Of a stretch of DNA of 16,295 nt, positions 5,555 through 13,044 are shown piece after piece. Location: the NCBI GenBank assembly GCA_041497995.1, contig JBGQHM010000115.1, forward strand, positions 1-16,295, given 5' to 3'. This DNA comes from DATKMS01 sp041497995. Lineage in GTDB: Bacteria > Desulfobacterota > Binatia > HRBIN30. Both the position numbers and the translations under genes were made by a program. The notes under the pieces are model-generated. The model did not search any database. It saw only the letters and a program-made list of their open reading frames with translations, and was not told where the DNA came from. Position 1 is the stretch's first letter. The number at the start of each line of letters is the position of its first letter.

Positions 5555-7429
5555 ATGCGTCACGTCTCGACCATCGCGCTAGCCTACGCGGTTGCCGTGG
5601 TTGTTCCGGTTCAGGTGTTCGCGCAGGCGCTCTCCGCCGTCGAGATCAGCCGCGACACCATCCAAAGCTCAGGGGCGTCCCAACCGCGCACGCAGGTTGA
5701 GCCGCACATCGCCGTCGATCCGAACAACCCACAGATCCTCGTGGCCGTCTTCCAACAAGGCCGCTTTCCCGACGGCGGTTCGGTTGCCCCAGGGTACGCC
5801 ACGTCGCACGACGGCGGACAGACGTGGACCACTGACGACCTGCCGCTGCTCACCGTGGCCAGTGGCGGCGTCTTCGCACGCGGGACCGACCCGGTCGTCG
5901 CGTTCGGACCTGACGGGACCGTCTACGCGCAGACCCTGGTCTTCGGCGGCTCGCGTAGCGCCATCGCCGTGCAGCGCTCAACCGATGGTGGCCTCACCTT
6001 CGCCCCACCCATCTTGGCGCAGGACGACTCGGATCCCAGTGCGTTCAACGATAAGAACTGGATCGCCGTCGACACGTTTGTGGGGAGTCCACACCGCGGC
6101 CGGGTCTATGCCGCATGGGACCAGGGCAACAGCGTCGGCCAACCCATCCTGCTGCGCTTCTCGGACGACCGCGGGCAAACATGGAGCCCGCTCGTCATCG
6201 TGTCGAGCGCAGCCTCCGGCGGCATCGGAGCCATCCCGCTCGTGCAACCGAACGGCGCGCTGACGGTCGTCTACGAGGATTTCACAACAGGTGACGACGA
6301 AGTCGCGCAGACGTCGCACGACGGCGGGGTCACCTTCGGTGCACCGGTGAGGATCGATTCCTTTCAGGGCGGGGCGCTTCCGGATATCCGCTCCGGCGGC
6401 CTACCGGCTGCGGCGGTCGACGCGCTCACCGGCAATCTGTACGCAGTCTGGGAGGACGGGCGCTTCCGCAGCGATGGCGTTCGTGATGTCGTGATCAGCA
6501 ACTCCACCAACGGTGGCACCAGCTGGAGCGCACTGACGCGCGTGAACACCGACCCACCGACCAGTCACCTCGACCACTTCACGCCCGCCGTCGCGGCAGT
6601 GAATGGAAGGGTCCACGTCACGTATCGCACACGCGATACCAGCGCCGGGCTCTCGCTGCTCGTCGACCTGCGCTACATCGGATCGGCAGACGGCGGCACG
6701 ACGTTCAGCGGCGAGCGCGTCGTCGGCGATCCGACGGACCTCCACTTTGCCGCGCAGACGACGACGAACGATTGCCTGAGCCCACCGTGCTACTTCCTCG
6801 GCGACTACATGGGTGTAGCCGCGTCGCCGCAAGCTGTGCATCCCGTATGGTGCCGCGCCTTTCAAGATCCGGCGATGTCGGCCGCGCGTAACGAAAGCAC
6901 GTGGAGCAGCCGGGTCCTCGGCAGCTGTGGCGACGGGGTGAGCGACACCGGTGAGCAGTGCGATGGCACTGACGCAGCGGCCTGCCCCGGAGCCTGCGAA
7001 TCGGATTGCACGTGCCCCTGCACGAATGAGATCGTCGATCCAAAGGCGACGCTCACTGTCAGCACGCGGCGCAACGCCGGTTCGATCAACGCGCGCGTGG
7101 TCCTCCCGCTCGGCGCTTACGCGGGCGAGGCCGTGACGGTTCGACTCGACGATAGCGACACCATGCCGATCGCGCAGCAAGTCGTCGGTGCGCTGCCCCC
7201 GAAGGGGAAGAGTGGCAAGGTCTGGCAGTACAAGGCTGCCGGGAAGGGACTTCAACGCGTGACGCTCACCGACTTGCGGCCGCGGCAACCTGGCATGTTC
7301 CGCGTCGTCGTCAAGGCGGCGAAGTGGTTCAGCGCAGACACCGCGAACCAGAGCGCGGCGACGACACGGCTGACAGTCACTTTCGGCGGCCAGTGCTTCA
7401 CGCGCGTGGTGAAGAAGAAGACTGGCTGA
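5555..7429 (+). CDS. Secreted Asp-box (BNR) repeat protein with cysteine-rich module
   Basis: A 624-aa exported protein. A signal peptide covers about 1-23 (MRHVSTIALAYAVAVVVPV then VFA). Six Asp-box turns of the SxDxGxTW type follow: SHDGGQTW at 84, STDGGLTF at 142, SDDRGQTW at 203, SHDGGVTF at 254, STNGGTSW at 317 and SADGGTTF at 377, spaced 51-63 residues, as in a sialidase-fold beta-propeller. A cysteine-rich segment at 458-489 (CGDGVSDTGEQCDG, then nine-Cys spacing overall) resembles the CGDGxxxxGEQCD module common in myxobacterial surface proteins. A beta-rich C-terminal domain (about 490-624) is unassigned. I see no Arg-Ile-Pro motif or arginine triad, so sialidase activity is not supported; ligand binding or another hydrolase role is possible. 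There is no C-terminal membrane tag. The start has a hairpin in place of a ribosome site. It probably has its own transcript, separate from cinA. Confidence 0.85.
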   Translation: MRHVSTIALAYAVAVVVPVQVFAQALSAVEISRDTIQSSGASQPRTQVEPHIAVDPNNPQILVAVFQQGRFPDGGSVAPGYATSHDGGQTWTTDDLPLLTVASGGVFARGTDPVVAFGPDGTVYAQTLVFGGSRSAIAVQRSTDGGLTFAPPILAQDDSDPSAFNDKNWIAVDTFVGSPHRGRVYAAWDQGNSVGQPILLRFSDDRGQTWSPLVIVSSAASGGIGAIPLVQPNGALTVVYEDFTTGDDEVAQTSHDGGVTFGAPVRIDSFQGGALPDIRSGGLPAAAVDALTGNLYAVWEDGRFRSDGVRDVVISNSTNGGTSWSALTRVNTDPPTSHLDHFTPAVAAVNGRVHVTYRTRDTSAGLSLLVDLRYIGSADGGTTFSGERVVGDPTDLHFAAQTTTNDCLSPPCYFLGDYMGVAASPQAVHPVWCRAFQDPAMSAARNESTWSSRVLGSCGDGVSDTGEQCDGTDAAACPGACESDCTCPCTNEIVDPKATLTVSTRRNAGSINARVVLPLGAYAGEAVTVRLDDSDTMPIAQQVVGALPPKGKSGKVWQYKAAGKGLQRVTLTDLRPRQPGMFRVVVKAAKWFSADTANQSAATTRLTVTFGGQCFTRVVKKKTG

Positions 7430-7449
7430 CGCCGAAACGGTGAGCTCGT

Positions 7450-8244
7450 TCACCGCTCCGGCGGGATGTACTGCCGGAACACCTCCACCAGCTCGGGCCC
7501 CCGGCGAATGGTGTGGCCGCCGTCGACGCCAATGACTTGGCCGGTGATCCAGCCGGCGGCGTCGCTGAGCAGGAAGCTGACGATCCCCGCTACGTCGGCC
7601 GGTGTGCCGATGCGCGAGATCGGCATACAGCGCAGATAGTCCTGTACGGCAAGATCGCTGCTCGTCAACGGAACGGCGAGATCCGTGGCCACGAGGCCGG
7701 GCATGACCGCGTTCACACGGATGCCGTGCTCGCCGAGGTCGTCGGCGGCGCAGCGCGTCAGCATGTTCACCCCCGCCTTCGACACGCAGTAGGCGCTCAT
7801 CCAGCGATGCGTCAGCGCCCCGGCGATGGAGCTGATGTTGACGATCGCCCCGCGGCCCCCAGTCTTCATGGCACGCGCCTCGGCATGCATGCAGCGGAAC
7901 ACGCCGACGAGGTTGGTATCGAGTGTGAACTGGAACTCAACGCTCGTCGCGTTGAGCACGCTCCCAATGGACCCGGCACCGGCGGCGTTGACGGCGACGT
8001 GCAGCGCGCCGTGGCGCTCGACGACCTGCGCGATCGCGCTGTCCACCGATTGATCGTCGGTGACGTCGCAGCGCACCCACTCAGCGCGAGCGCCGAGCCG
8101 CTGCGCGGCGTCGCGCAGCACGTCTTCCCGTCGCCCCGCGAGCGTGACGGAACCACAACCGTCAACGATCGCGCGCGCGCAGGCCAGCCCGATGCCCGTG
8201 CCTCCGCCCGTGACGAACCCAACTTTGCCTTCGAACTGCGACAT
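7450..8244 (-). CDS. SDR family NAD(P)-dependent oxidoreductase
   Basis: A classical short-chain dehydrogenase/reductase of 264 aa. The cofactor motif TGGGTGIG is at 12-19, an acidic RCDVTD at 58-63, NAAG at 86-89, the catalytic Ser139 in NISSIAG, and Tyr152/Lys156 in SAYCVSK. The end matches the family too (LLSDAAGWITGQVIGVDGG), followed by a ~20-residue tail ending in VEVFRQYIPPER. It should oxidise or reduce an alcohol/ketone pair; the substrate is unknown. LAGRR near 36-39, at the end of the second strand, may favour NADP(H) (inference). The GGAGG a few bases before ATG 8242-8244 supports the start. It converges on the BNR gene with a 20-bp gap and lies downstream of the patatin gene on the same strand, separated by 264 bp of decayed sequence. 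Confidence 0.94.
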   Translation of the reverse strand: MSQFEGKVGFVTGGGTGIGLACARAIVDGCGSVTLAGRREDVLRDAAQRLGARAEWVRCDVTDDQSVDSAIAQVVERHGALHVAVNAAGAGSIGSVLNATSVEFQFTLDTNLVGVFRCMHAEARAMKTGGRGAIVNISSIAGALTHRWMSAYCVSKAGVNMLTRCAADDLGEHGIRVNAVMPGLVATDLAVPLTSSDLAVQDYLRCMPISRIGTPADVAGIVSFLLSDAAGWITGQVIGVDGGHTIRRGPELVEVFRQYIPPER

Positions 8245-8275
8245 GCGTCCTCCGCTTCTCCACTTCCGGTAGGCG

Positions 8276-8332
8276 CCGCTGTGCGGACCATCCTTGTTCG
8301 CCCACCGCCGCTCAGAGCGGTCCGCACAGCGG
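8276..8332. repeat. Intergenic inverted repeat, 14-bp perfect arms (REP/MITE-like)
   Basis: CCGCTGTGCGGACC (8276-8289) and GGTCCGCACAGCGG (8319-8332) are exact reverse complements across a 29-bp spacer. Each arm is itself near-palindromic (TCCGCnnnGCGGA type). I recall GGTCCGC(A/T)nAGCGGACC-type palindromes as dispersed repeats in other bacteria. There is no T-run, so it is not an obvious terminator, although it could fold in RNA upstream of the SDR gene. Confidence 0.6.
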
Positions 8333-8344
8333 ACCCTACGGTCC

Positions 8345-8470
8345 TCACCTCACAAGGAATTTGAGCCACTGAGGCAATTCCGCAATCACCCGGTCGATCT
8401 CGGCGCGCGTGTTGTAGAAGTGCACGCCAATGTGGATGCAACCTTGGATCAAGAACGCACGCAGAGATGA
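8345..8470 (-). pseudogene. Decayed 3' end of a class V (cysteine desulfurase-like) aminotransferase gene
   Basis: Read on the minus strand to a TGA at 8345-8347, the frame ends GCIHIGVHFYNTRAEIDRVI, then AELPQWLKFLVR. The V(R/H)xSxHxYNTxEEIDRxxxAL pattern is the typical C-terminus of class V aminotransferases and cysteine desulfurases. The likeness is clear for about 33 residues (8348-8446) and fades upstream (LRAFLIQ, then unrelated), where the patatin gene ends at 8509. There is no start codon context, so this is a remnant rather than a gene. The rest of 8245-8508 holds only the inverted repeat. Confidence 0.5.
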
Positions 8471-8508
8471 ACGTCGATATGCGGGTTCATCGCTGCGTGC
8501 ATGCGCTG

Positions 8509-9711
8509 TCACGCTGCGACGCCGGCCGCTGGCTCTTCGAGGTGATCGACACGCGGGCCGGCGGCCAGCCAGGCGCTGGCGGCGCGCCGCCCCGCCGCGT
8601 GCATGTCGGCGAGGACCTGGCGCTCGAAGTAGAGGTACGAGCCGGCGTTGAACGAACCGTCGCGCGCCGGTCGGAGCGCGTCGTACAGCGTGACGTCGCG
8701 GAGGCGGCTGTCCTGCAGATGCGACAAGCGGTTGCGTTCCAGCAGCAATTTGCGGTCGATGTTGTAGGCGTTCTCGAGAAAGCTATCGACCGTGCGCTCG
8801 AAGGCGCGCCCGAAGCGTGTGAACGGGCCGCGGTCCGGGTCAGGTGGCTCGGTGACGAGCACAGTGATGATTTCCTCCGCGCCCAGCGCCACCACCGGCG
8901 CCAGCGGCGTGTTGACGAGCAAGCCGCCGTCCCACAGCAATCGCCCGTTGATTTCCACCGGCGGAAACAGCAGCGGGATGCTGGCGCTGGCGAGGATCAT
9001 GTCAACCGTGATGGCGTCGACGATGATGTAGTCTGGTGGACGCGTCAGCGCCGTTTCGTGGGTGACGTAACGGACGACACGACCGGTGTGCGCGTCGACG
9101 GCGTTGATCGCCAGCCGGTGCCCGTTGGTGGGGATGCGCTCGCCGCCGAAGGTCTCCACCAGGCGTGCACGCAGCTGCGCGGTGTCTGCCAGGAACGGTT
9201 CCTTGATGCCGTCGAGCAGGCGGCTGACCAGCTCGAAGCGTGTCGTCAGCAGGTACTCGACCCACAGTGCGCTGAAGCTGCCGGGCCGTGGCGGCAGATG
9301 GTTCCACGCGCGCTGCAAAAACGAACGGAGCGGCCCGGTCGAACGCATCCAGCGTACCGACTCCTCGAGCGTCAGCCGCACGAGGGACCGCAGTGCGGTC
9401 TGAAAGAACAACGGGCTGGCGACGACGGGCGGGTTGTCCGCGATCTCGTTCCAAAACTGCATCATTTCCCGTGGCGATTTGCCCGCGGCAATCAACCCCG
9501 AGTTGATCGCGCCTGCCGAGGTCCCCGAAAGGACCGCCGGCCCCCGCGCGAAGCGCGGATCGCGCAGCAAGCGCTCGTAGACGCCGACCTGGAACGCGCC
9601 GCGCGCGCCGCCACCGGACAGCACCAAGCCCAGCGCGGGTGACCCGACCTGTACGCGCCGTCCGTTGCGGCGGCGCGGCCCTGAGTGTTGTTCGTTTCCA
9701 GTAGTCTCCAC
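8509..9711 (-). CDS. Patatin-like phospholipase
   Basis: A 400-aa patatin-family lipid acyl hydrolase with an intact Ser-Asp dyad: the oxyanion motif GGGARG at 33-38, the nucleophile elbow GTSAG at 63-67 (Ser65), and the DGG motif at 261-263 (Asp261) preceded by ASASIPLLFPPVEING. It should cleave fatty acyl chains from phospholipids or other lipids. The C-terminal ~110 residues are helical and carry the conserved-looking DSFLENAYNIDRKLLLERN. There is no signal peptide, so it is cytosolic or membrane-associated. The GTG start at 9709-9711 is supported by a strong purine run (GAGGGGGGAGG) 8 bp upstream. It is divergent from the DUF1295 gene, with 109 bp between them. Confidence 0.92.
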   Translation of the reverse strand: METTGNEQHSGPRRRNGRRVQVGSPALGLVLSGGGARGAFQVGVYERLLRDPRFARGPAVLSGTSAGAINSGLIAAGKSPREMMQFWNEIADNPPVVASPLFFQTALRSLVRLTLEESVRWMRSTGPLRSFLQRAWNHLPPRPGSFSALWVEYLLTTRFELVSRLLDGIKEPFLADTAQLRARLVETFGGERIPTNGHRLAINAVDAHTGRVVRYVTHETALTRPPDYIIVDAITVDMILASASIPLLFPPVEINGRLLWDGGLLVNTPLAPVVALGAEEIITVLVTEPPDPDRGPFTRFGRAFERTVDSFLENAYNIDRKLLLERNRLSHLQDSRLRDVTLYDALRPARDGSFNAGSYLYFERQVLADMHAAGRRAASAWLAAGPRVDHLEEPAAGVAA

Positions 9712-9820
9712 GTCGATTGCCTCCCCCCTCGGAGCATCTGACGGGATGCGTCATAATGCAAGTACGACCGTGTCGTAAAGAGGCGGCGTGGACGAGGCGA
9801 AAGTTCAAGGGGGAGGGCGC
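9712..9820. promoter_or_regulatory. Divergent promoter region of the patatin and DUF1295 genes
   Basis: This 109-bp gap separates two divergent starts, so both promoters must lie here unless they are inside the genes. An AT-rich island at 9751-9763 contains CATAAT (9753-9758), a 5/6 match to a -10 box on the plus strand with no good -35. On the minus strand TTTACG and TATGAC are spaced 18 bp. Ribosome sites lie at both ends (GGGGGAGGG at 9809-9817 for the plus gene). Confidence 0.35.
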
Positions 9821-10612
9821 ATGAACACAGGGTGGGTTCTGCTGGCAACAGCGACGGCAACGGCGAGCTTGATGATCCTGGTCTGGCTCCTGAGCCTGGC
9901 CAAGCGTGATGCGAGTATCATCGACATCTTCTGGGGCCTCGGTTTCGTGCTGATCGCCCACGTCGCCTGCCGATTGGGCGCCGGCTACAGCGGGCGCAAG
10001 CTGCTGGTCACATCGCTGGTCACCGTGTGGGGTGTGCGCCTCGCGGTGTACCTGTTGTGGCGCAACTCGGGGCAAGAGGAGGACTACCGCTACCGCGCCA
10101 TGCGCAAGCGTCACGGCGCGCGCTTCGCCTGGGTGAGTCTCTATACCGTCTTCGGGCTGCAGGGCGTGTTGATGTGGGTGATCTCGCTGCCCCTGCAGGT
10201 GGCGCAGACGTCACCGGTGCCGACGCGCCTCACCTGGTTGGATGCTTTGGCCGTCCTGCTGTGGGCCGCCGGCCTGCTCTTCGAGGCGGTAGGGGATTAC
10301 CAGCTGGCGCGCTTCAAGGCGGACCCGGCGAATCGCGGCAAGGTGATGAACCGCGGGCTGTGGGCCTACACGCGCCACCCCAACTACTTCGGTGACGCCG
10401 TCGCCTGGTGGGCGTTCTTCCTCATCGCCGTGGCCACGCCGTACGGCGTCTGGACCGTGATCAGCCCGGTGCTGATGACGTTCATGCTGATGCGCGTGTC
10501 GGGCGTAGCGCTGCTCGAGCGGAAGCTGGTGAAGACGCGCCCGGACTACGAAGCATACCGGCAGCAGACGAATGCCTTCATTCCGTGGTTTCCGCGGCGT
10601 GCCGCCCGCTAA
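9821..10612 (+). CDS. DUF1295 domain-containing membrane protein (steroid 5-alpha-reductase-like fold)
   Basis: A 263-aa polytopic membrane protein of the DUF1295 family, related by fold to steroid 5-alpha reductases and isoprenylcysteine methyltransferases. Hydrophobic segments lie at about 4-26, 35-52, 60-80, 105-127, 139-160 and 193-226. Signature motifs are DASIIDIFWGLGFVL at 30-44, the basic loop YRAMRKRHGARFAW, and the C-terminal NRGLWAYTRHPNYFGD at 177-192, then LLERKLVKTRPDYEAY at 231-246, all typical of the NADPH- or SAM-binding end of this superfamily. The substrate is unknown; steroid or isoprenoid-like lipids are plausible. ATG 9821 directly follows a GGGGGAGGG ribosome site; an in-frame start 33 bp upstream lacks one. 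Confidence 0.9.
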   Translation: MNTGWVLLATATATASLMILVWLLSLAKRDASIIDIFWGLGFVLIAHVACRLGAGYSGRKLLVTSLVTVWGVRLAVYLLWRNSGQEEDYRYRAMRKRHGARFAWVSLYTVFGLQGVLMWVISLPLQVAQTSPVPTRLTWLDALAVLLWAAGLLFEAVGDYQLARFKADPANRGKVMNRGLWAYTRHPNYFGDAVAWWAFFLIAVATPYGVWTVISPVLMTFMLMRVSGVALLERKLVKTRPDYEAYRQQTNAFIPWFPRRAAR

Positions 10613-10631
10613 TTCGTCCCACCGTGAGACC

Positions 10632-10659
10632 CGGTCTGTCGTGCTTCTGAGACAGGCCG
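10632..10659 (+). other. Intergenic stem-loop after the DUF1295 gene
   Basis: CGGTCTGTC (10632-10640) pairs with GACAGGCCG (10651-10659), nine pairs with one G-U, across a 10-nt loop. It lies 20 bp after the DUF1295 stop. No U-tract follows, so intrinsic termination is unproven; it could be a weak terminator or an RNA-stabilising structure. Confidence 0.35.
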
Positions 10660-10695
10660 AAGGCGAGGTCTCTGCTGAGCACTCCTCCGTGCGTG

Positions 10696-10704
10696 TGGTA
10701 TGCT
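10696..10704 (+). promoter_or_regulatory. Possible extended -10 promoter for the secreted-protein cassette
   Basis: TGGTATGCT has the TGn motif of an extended -10 followed by TATGCT (4/6 to consensus), 63 bp upstream of the first ATG of the cassette. No convincing -35 is present, which extended -10 promoters can tolerate. Tentative. Confidence 0.3.
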
Positions 10705-10767
10705 CGTTGCTCGCCGCAGGCCGGCTTGTCACGCCCACAGCAAACCGCACGAAGGGAACGAACATCA

Positions 10768-13044
10768 ATGACCACCAACAGCATGACTGGCCGGCGAAGC
10801 GGTTGGAGCAGAGCCCTCGCGGTTCTCGCGGCCACGGCGCTGCGGACATGTCCAGTCGCCGCGCAACCCTACGCATACGTTGCCAACCTCGGTTCTGCCA
10901 CCGTCTCAGTTGTGGATGTAGCGACGCAGAGCGTCGCTGCCACCGTTCCCGTAGGCAGCAATCCCGACGGCGTCGCGGCGACGCCGGATGGCACGCGCGT
11001 CTTCGTCGCGAACTTTCTCTCCGATGATCTGTCGGTCATCGACACCAGCACGAACACTGTGATCGCACGCATCGATGTGGGGTCTGGACCTGTCGGCGTC
11101 GCGGTACGGCCGGATGGAACCTTTGCATACGTGACCAACCGCGGCTCCAACACGGTCTCGGTCGTCAGCGTTGCTACCAACGCGCTCGTGGCAACGATTC
11201 CGGTGGGTGCTGGTCCCGACGCCGTGGCGATCACGCCGGACGGGGCGTTCGCGTACGTCACCAACTCCTTCACGCACTCACCGGGTACGGTTTCGGCACT
11301 CGATCTGCGCACCAACACCGTGAAGACGACGGTGGAGGTGTATCGCACGCCGAATCGCGTCGCGATCACACCCGATGGGCGCTTCGCCTACGTGGCGAAC
11401 TTCAATTCCTGGAACATCGCGGTCATCGACACCAGCAGTAACACTGTCACGGCGACGCTCCCGCTGTTCGGCCGGCCGAGCGGCGTTGCGGTGCATCCGA
11501 ATGGCGCGTCGGCGTATGTGGTGACCCTCGGTGGGACGGTGGAAGTCATCGAGACCGCCACGAACACGATCACCAACGTCATCACCGTCGGCGATACTCC
11601 GTACGGCATCGCGACGACACGCAACGGTGGCGCCGGCTACGTTACGAACTTCGCGGCCGGCTCGCTCACCGCTCTCGATCTCGGCGATGAAGTGAGCACG
11701 GCGACTGTTGCAGTCGGCGCCAAGCCGTTCGCGGTTGCGGTCAACTGCGTCGGCAGCGGGTGCACCGAGCCCGCGTACACGCCGCACCCCACGCGTCCGC
11801 CGACCGCTACGGGGACGGCGACGGAAACACCGACCGCTACACCGACGCGACCGCCAACATTCACGCCCACCCCGCTGCCCAGCCCGATCCGTTTGGAAAT
11901 GGAACCGGTCAATGGGCTACCCGGGCAGCAGGTTACCGTCACCGTTTCACTGCGTACCGAAGGCCAACCGGTCGTCGCGACCCAGAGTGACCTCAGCTTC
12001 GATGCCAACGTACCGATCGCTGCGTTGCCGAGTGGCAAGCCGGATTGTGCGCTAAACCCCGCCATCGACAAAAGCGGCACGACGTTCCTGTTCGAGCCAG
12101 TGGGATGTGAGCACGACGTCACCTGCACCGCAGTCCGCGCCCTCGTGGTGTCGTTCGACAATGTCGACCTGATCCCCGACGGCGCGGTGTTGTACACGTG
12201 CAACGTGCGCATCGGAACCGGCATACCTCCAGGTGCCTACGCGTTGACCATTGTCGCCTCGGGGAGCGACCCGTCGGGGGGTGCATTGACGGCCGCGCTC
12301 ACTGGTGGCTATGTCGTCGTCGGCACACCGCCGGAGGCGACGCCGATTTCGACGTTCACACAGCTGCCAACACGGACGAACCCACCGGCACCGACGGTGG
12401 TCCCAACACCGACAATCGATCTGGCGCACGCGGCCGTGATTCACATCGGCTCGGCGACCGGTGCTGCCGGCCAACGCGAGCAGGTCAGCGTGACGGTCGA
12501 CACCAAGGGGCTCGACATTTCAGGGATCCAGAACGACATCACGTTCGACCCACGTGCGGCAGTCGCTGCGCGTGCCAACGGGAGGCCCGACTGCACGGTG
12601 AACCCCGCGATCAACAAGAACGCCAGCGCCTTCGCCTTCCAACCACCGAGTTGCACGCTGAGCGGTGACTGCAATCGCTTGCGCGCCCTCATCATCGCCA
12701 TCGACAACGGCGACTCGATTCCGGACGGTGCCGTTCTCTACACCTGCACCGTCGACATCGCTGCCAGCGCGCCGCCCGGTACTTATCAACTCGGAAACGT
12801 CGATCCGCTTGCGACCTCGCCCGAGGCAATCCGAGTCAGCGCGGTCGGTACAGACGGTCAGGTCAGCGTCACCGGCCCTTCAGGGCAGAGAGGCCTGTCG
12901 ACGAGCGGCGCCGCTTCGGCAAGCAGCGGCTGCCAGACGGTCGAGCCGTCAAGCGGTGGAGCGAGTTGGCTGCTGCTAGCAGCGGGGTTGCTGCTCACCG
13001 TGCGCCGCCGGCAACACTCCGGACGATGTGGAGCGCGCCGTTGA
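10768..13044 (+). CDS. Secreted YVTN beta-propeller protein with two cohesin-like modules and MYXO-CTERM-like tail
   Basis: A 758-aa exported protein. Residues 1-32 are a signal peptide (basic GRRSGWSR, hydrophobic ALAVLAATAL, cleavage near VAA/QPY). Residues 34-332 hold seven YVTN/YNCE-type blades (FAYVTNRGSNTVSVV, then NALVATIPVGAGPDAVAITP), a complete propeller. A Pro/Thr linker (about 333-373) leads to cohesin-like module A (374-515), a second linker and module B (553-700). A and B have identical cysteine spacing: Cys427, 447, 453, 478 and Cys609, 629, 635, 660. The C-terminus has Cys722, a hydrophobic WLLLAAGLLLTV (734-745) and RRR (746-748), the three-part tail of MYXO-CTERM-type sorted proteins. 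It is likely held at the cell surface. ATG 10768 is chosen for the signal peptide; a GAAGGGAA lies upstream. The stop overlaps the next start. The role is inferred as a surface scaffold or binding protein. Confidence 0.87.
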   Translation: MTTNSMTGRRSGWSRALAVLAATALRTCPVAAQPYAYVANLGSATVSVVDVATQSVAATVPVGSNPDGVAATPDGTRVFVANFLSDDLSVIDTSTNTVIARIDVGSGPVGVAVRPDGTFAYVTNRGSNTVSVVSVATNALVATIPVGAGPDAVAITPDGAFAYVTNSFTHSPGTVSALDLRTNTVKTTVEVYRTPNRVAITPDGRFAYVANFNSWNIAVIDTSSNTVTATLPLFGRPSGVAVHPNGASAYVVTLGGTVEVIETATNTITNVITVGDTPYGIATTRNGGAGYVTNFAAGSLTALDLGDEVSTATVAVGAKPFAVAVNCVGSGCTEPAYTPHPTRPPTATGTATETPTATPTRPPTFTPTPLPSPIRLEMEPVNGLPGQQVTVTVSLRTEGQPVVATQSDLSFDANVPIAALPSGKPDCALNPAIDKSGTTFLFEPVGCEHDVTCTAVRALVVSFDNVDLIPDGAVLYTCNVRIGTGIPPGAYALTIVASGSDPSGGALTAALTGGYVVVGTPPEATPISTFTQLPTRTNPPAPTVVPTPTIDLAHAAVIHIGSATGAAGQREQVSVTVDTKGLDISGIQNDITFDPRAAVAARANGRPDCTVNPAINKNASAFAFQPPSCTLSGDCNRLRALIIAIDNGDSIPDGAVLYTCTVDIAASAPPGTYQLGNVDPLATSPEAIRVSAVGTDGQVSVTGPSGQRGLSTSGAASASSGCQTVEPSSGGASWLLLAAGLLLTVRRRQHSGRCGARR

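Noticed and set aside
5555..7429. Sialidase activity for the Asp-box protein
   Set aside because: Asp boxes only indicate the fold; no RIP motif or convincing arginine triad was found.
7438..7455. CGGTGA/TCACCG stem between the converging BNR and SDR genes as a bidirectional terminator
   Set aside because: Only six pairs, no T-tract on either side, and it runs into the last codons of the SDR gene.
8345..8508. A functional small gene in the patatin-SDR gap
   Set aside because: The minus-strand frame has a good stop but no plausible start or ribosome site, and similarity covers only the last ~33 residues of a much longer family.
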